Below are positions 61,011-64,000 of a stretch of 64,000 nt of DNA, in pieces (position 1 is the first letter of the stretch; every line of letters starts with the position of its first letter). The notes under the pieces were generated by a model. The model was given only the letters and a program-made list of their open reading frames with translations, did not search any database and was not told where the DNA came from. Made by a program: the position numbers and the translations under genes. Source of the stretch: Paenisporosarcina sp049671445 (GTDB lineage: Bacteria > Bacillota > Bacilli > Bacillales_A > Planococcaceae); contig NZ_JBATUX010000023.1 of NCBI RefSeq assembly GCF_049671445.1, positions 1 through 64,000 of the forward strand. The letters run 5' to 3'.

Positions 61011-61120
61011 GTTTTTCAATGGGAATAAGGAACTTTTCCGTATATCTTGAATTCTAAAGCAAAGTGATGGTTTAAATGTTGAGTATTATCCCTAAACTAA
61101 GTAGAAAATGGGGTGATATC

Positions 61121-62551
61121 ATGGAATCTTTCAGTAAACTATCGGTCTATGTCAAAGAATTATTTCATGACTCTTCCGATTTAATCGTCCGAGAAATCGA
61201 TTGGTCAGGTGACGAAGCAATCCTTTGTCAGTTTTCATCAATGATGGATCACGGGGTAATAAGTGAGCAACTTAAAATGATTCAAGAAAGGCAGAAAGAA
61301 GAACTACCCAATTGGGGAGAAACACCAAGTTCTTCAGTTGAAGCATTTCATCCTGGAAAATTAGTGGAGTATGTTTGCAATGGAGAATCTGTCATTATTC
61401 TTGTGAAATCAAATCTACTATTACGAATCAACTTGCCGCGTACACCTTATAGGGCTCCAATGGAACCATCAAGTGAACAAATCGTTCAAGGTTCACATGA
61501 TGGTTTTGTAGAAAGCATGGATGTCAACATTTCATTGATTCGCAGAAAGTTAACCATTCCGAATTTAGTCGTACGCAAAGTAGTGGTAAGTAGTTTTTCT
61601 AAAAGTCCAATATGTTATTTATATATAGAATCCAAAGTGGACCAAGTAACTTTAAATGAATTGGATAATCGATTAAGAAAAATCGATACTGAGTATCTAA
61701 TTGGTTCTGGTCATCTAGCCGATTTCCTTGAAGATACCGTTTGGTCACCTTTTCCACAACTGATGACAACTGAGCGCCCAGATAAAGTCGTATCAAACCT
61801 AATGGAAGGAAAAGTAGTTATTTTGGTTGATCAGTCGCCTACAGCGTTAATTGGTCCCATCACGTTTTTTTCATTTTACCAATCGCCAGATGATTTTAAT
61901 GGTCGGGTTCTCGTGGGATCTTTCTATAGGTTATTACGTATTTTCAGTTTTTTAACGGCAATTTTTTTGCCAGCATTTTATATTGCTATTGTTAGTTTCC
62001 ATTTTGAAGTCCTACCTTTGGAGCTGAGCAAAACGGTAAAAACCTCTGTGAACGAAATTCCTTATCCACCATTTATAGAAGCATTAATATTAGAAATAAC
62101 CATTGAACTTATACGGGAAGCCAGTATTCGACTTCCGAGTCCCATTGGTCAAACCATTGGTATTGTTGGTGGTTTAGTAATTGGAGATGCGATTGTCAGT
62201 GCAGGGTTAGTGTCGAATATGATGGTCATCGTCGTTGCCCTCACAGCTATTTCAAGTTTTGTAATTCCTTCTATAGAAATGAATACAACCATTCGTTTGC
62301 TAAGGTATCCATTTATGCTAGCTGCTTCTATGTTTGGTTTCTTTGGTATTGCGATTGGCACGATCCTTCTTTTCATTCATTTAATTAATTTAAGATCTCT
62401 TAATCAGCCTTACTTTTATCCAGTAGTTCCTTTTAAACCACTCGTCTTTAAAGAAATCTTTTTACGTTTACCGTTTACCAAACCACATGTACAAGCATCA
62501 TCTTTTGTGCCAGAAAAAACGGTTAAGGAACGTGGAGAGGAAAAAACATGA
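61121..62551 (+). CDS. Spore germination receptor subunit A (GerA/GerKA family)
   Basis: A 476-residue subunit A of a spore germinant receptor, in the spore inner membrane. The N-terminal soluble half has SSDLIVREIDWSGDEA and the LVVRKVVVSSFSKSPICYLYIESKVD segment typical of GerAA/GerBA/GerKA. The second half holds about five membrane helices, including YPPFIEALILEITIELIREASIRLP. ATG 61121 is chosen because GGGGTGAT precedes it; the ATG at 61076 has no site. The end overlaps the B subunit gene by 4 bases. Such operons are normally read by forespore sigma G; I did not find a clear promoter. Confidence 0.92.
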   Translation: MESFSKLSVYVKELFHDSSDLIVREIDWSGDEAILCQFSSMMDHGVISEQLKMIQERQKEELPNWGETPSSSVEAFHPGKLVEYVCNGESVIILVKSNLLLRINLPRTPYRAPMEPSSEQIVQGSHDGFVESMDVNISLIRRKLTIPNLVVRKVVVSSFSKSPICYLYIESKVDQVTLNELDNRLRKIDTEYLIGSGHLADFLEDTVWSPFPQLMTTERPDKVVSNLMEGKVVILVDQSPTALIGPITFFSFYQSPDDFNGRVLVGSFYRLLRIFSFLTAIFLPAFYIAIVSFHFEVLPLELSKTVKTSVNEIPYPPFIEALILEITIELIREASIRLPSPIGQTIGIVGGLVIGDAIVSAGLVSNMMVIVVALTAISSFVIPSIEMNTTIRLLRYPFMLAASMFGFFGIAIGTILLFIHLINLRSLNQPYFYPVVPFKPLVFKEIFLRLPFTKPHVQASSFVPEKTVKERGEEKT

Positions 62552-63582
62552 CTTTTTCTATTTCAAAAAATCAATTTTTCCTCGGATTATTTATTATACA
62601 AACTGGCTCAATGTTTTTATCATTTCAATCACCTTTAATTGACGTTGTTGGACGTGATGCATGGATTGTTTTTCTTGCTTGCTGTGTTTTGCAGTTCATT
62701 CAATTTTATTTATATGAAAAATTTCATACGTATTTTAAAGTAAATCAATTTTTGCAATGGATGTATTCAGCTTACTGGTTACTTCTTGTTGTTACTTTTC
62801 TTGCTTTTATACAAAAATCGCTTAGCGTATGGGCGTTCCCATTGACCCCACCATATGTGATTATTGGGGCAGTCGTTCTGATTTCTTTCTATGCAAATAT
62901 CAGTAGACCGGAATCAGTAATGAATTTAGGTGTTATGCTACTCCCACTATTTCCGTTAATTTTTATTTTTTTAGCATTGGCAATACCAGACTTAGTGTGG
63001 ACCAATTTATTTCCGATGGGAAACATTTCTTTACAAGAATGGGGTGTAGGTTTAAAAGAAGCGAAGTCTGCATTTATTGGGACTGAAATATATCTATTTT
63101 ATCGAGGCTTCGTATTGCAATCAGAAAAAGTAAATGTGAAGTCCATCCTCAAATATATTTTAGTAATCAGTGGTTTTTATTTATTTACGGTTGTCTTTAT
63201 ATTACTTTTCTTTGCATTGGATGAAATTAAGATTATTCCTGAACCACTAGTATATATATTGAAATCTCAGGAAGTCACATTTATTGAGCGTTTAGATCTT
63301 TTCTTCATTTTCATTTGGATGACATGGAGCATTATTACTGTAGTGTACCTGATATTTACAATTAGTCTGTTTCTTAAAAGAAAGACCGCCAAATCAGTAA
63401 CGATAAAAAAAGTGATTCTTCATTTGCTACTCTTCGGTCTGCCTTTAATAATTATTGCTAGGGATTTATTTATGATTTCACGCGATCTACTTATTTATGG
63501 ACATTTTTTATTTTCGATCATTATTCCATTCTTCGTTATTGTGATTAATAAGTGGAGGGATAAGCATGAAAAAAAAGCTTAG
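62548..63582 (+). CDS. Spore germination receptor subunit B (GerB/GerKB family, APC-type)
   Basis: A 344-residue membrane protein of about ten helices, of the GerAB family (amino acid permease-like fold, PF03845). The N-terminus SISKNQFFLGLFIIQTGSMFLSFQSPLIDVVGRDAWI is typical. It probably binds the germinant in the spore inner membrane; which molecule is not evident. The ATG lies in the ATGA overlap with subunit A. The end overlaps the C subunit gene by 17 bases, so translation of the three is coupled. Confidence 0.92.
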   Translation: MTFSISKNQFFLGLFIIQTGSMFLSFQSPLIDVVGRDAWIVFLACCVLQFIQFYLYEKFHTYFKVNQFLQWMYSAYWLLLVVTFLAFIQKSLSVWAFPLTPPYVIIGAVVLISFYANISRPESVMNLGVMLLPLFPLIFIFLALAIPDLVWTNLFPMGNISLQEWGVGLKEAKSAFIGTEIYLFYRGFVLQSEKVNVKSILKYILVISGFYLFTVVFILLFFALDEIKIIPEPLVYILKSQEVTFIERLDLFFIFIWMTWSIITVVYLIFTISLFLKRKTAKSVTIKKVILHLLLFGLPLIIIARDLFMISRDLLIYGHFLFSIIIPFFVIVINKWRDKHEKKA

Positions 63583-64000
63583 TATTGTTTTTTGTGTATT
63601 TATGCTGAGTGGATGTTGGGATGAACGCCAATACAAAGACTTTGCAGTCGTTTCGATGGTTGGGCACGAAGGAAAGATTGGAGAGCTGACATCTTATTTC
63701 AGCGTCCCTACGATAAAAGAAGGGGTAACGACTTCTGAGGTTGTAAAAGGAGAAGGCAAATCAACACGCGAAACCCGAAACGATGCTGATTTAAATTCTA
63801 ATCAATCAATTGATGTTTCCAAATTATCGGTTCTTTTATATTCAGAAGAGACGGCAAAAACTGATTTGTATGAATATCTGGATGTTTATTTTCGAAATGC
63901 CCGAAATCAATTAAGCACATATATTGCTATTACAGAAGGGAGTCCCGAGCCTTTTATTGTATTAGGGAACGAATTACAGGATGAAGCGGGTTCATATTAT
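63566..64000 (+). CDS. Spore germination receptor subunit C (GerC family), N-terminal part
   Basis: The first 145 residues of a GerC lipoprotein; the gene runs off the right edge. A signal peptide (MKKKLSIVFCVFMLSGCWDE) ends with the lipobox LSGC (Cys about residue 17) and the WDERQ motif usual after it in this family. Then follow FAVVSMVG and the conserved Ger domain beginnings. ATG 63566 has GGAGGG upstream and lies within subunit B. It completes the A-B-C receptor operon. Confidence 0.9.
   Translation, partial: MKKKLSIVFCVFMLSGCWDERQYKDFAVVSMVGHEGKIGELTSYFSVPTIKEGVTTSEVVKGEGKSTRETRNDADLNSNQSIDVSKLSVLLYSEETAKTDLYEYLDVYFRNARNQLSTYIAITEGSPEPFIVLGNELQDEAGSYY

Overview
The window is chromosomal DNA of a low-GC, endospore-forming member of the Bacillales, most likely Planococcaceae (Psychrobacillus, Paenisporosarcina or Sporosarcina type). 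Evidence: strong AGGAGG ribosome binding sites, many TTG/GTG starts, spore genes (a broken sspH, spo0M, a gerA-family germinant receptor operon), and an order of genes that follows the B. subtilis ypb-ypm region (dynA/ypbR, ypdP-ypeP-ypeQ, ypgQ, ypgR, brxA/yphP, ypiP, ypjP, thyA, dfrA, an acyltransferase, ypmR, ypmS, msrA, msrB). The genus is an inference; no rRNA or tRNA gene was seen. I see no phage, insertion sequence, CRISPR array or plasmid gene.

1-8 kb is a patchwork of accessory genes: an ADP-ribosylglycohydrolase, a metallophosphoesterase, a DUF2157/GDYXXLXY membrane pair, an MFS exporter preceded by a 16-codon leader peptide, a VOC protein and small hypotheticals, with a GC-richer non-coding island near 7.0 kb. 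8-20 kb holds cysteine synthase, the frameshifted sspH, ykuS, the nanoRNase NrnB next to a VLRF1/aeRF1-type protein, a complete polar amino acid ABC importer, a fatty acid hydroxylase, a second importer without ATPase, a short haem-copper-oxidase-like protein, a MEDS-domain protein and a sugar acetyltransferase.

20-35 kb holds the large tandem dynamin DynA with a mercaptopyruvate-type sulfurtransferase, DEAD-box helicase DbpA, a diacylglycerol-kinase-family lipid kinase, a UvrD-like helicase, an unrecognised protein with a possible Cys/His active site, type II pantothenate kinase, two cold shock genes, and the queuosine-precursor transporter behind a clear preQ1-I riboswitch with its own promoter. 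35-53 kb is a conserved housekeeping stretch: HD hydrolase, ABC-F ATPase, CvfC/YpgR, bacilliredoxin, YpiP methyltransferase, thymidylate synthase plus dihydrofolate reductase, acyltransferase, DegV, SGNH lipoprotein, YpmS, MsrA/MsrB, YozE, Spo0M, DeoD, a C-terminal processing peptidase, a CobW GTPase and a secreted CAP-domain protein with a seven-residue tandem repeat.

53.8-61 kb is a glycogen locus: a GH15-like glucoamylase gene followed by glgB-glgC-glgD-glgA, closed by a terminator and without the glgP phosphorylase usually found at the end of the Bacillus operon. 61-64 kb is a germinant receptor operon (A, B and the start of C) running off the window.

Non-coding elements of note: three copies of a roughly 80-135 bp dispersed repeat (15.8, 25.3 and 53.5 kb), a short tandem TTATCG repeat at 39.0 kb, many intrinsic terminators, several perfect inverted repeats in upstream regions, and small reading frames at 4.65, 7.24, 40.7 and 47.3 kb. 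I did not find a convincing new multi-gene system; the best leads are the MFS leader peptide, the orphan Cys/His protein, the release-factor-like protein beside the nanoRNase, and the glycogen locus built around a GH15 enzyme.
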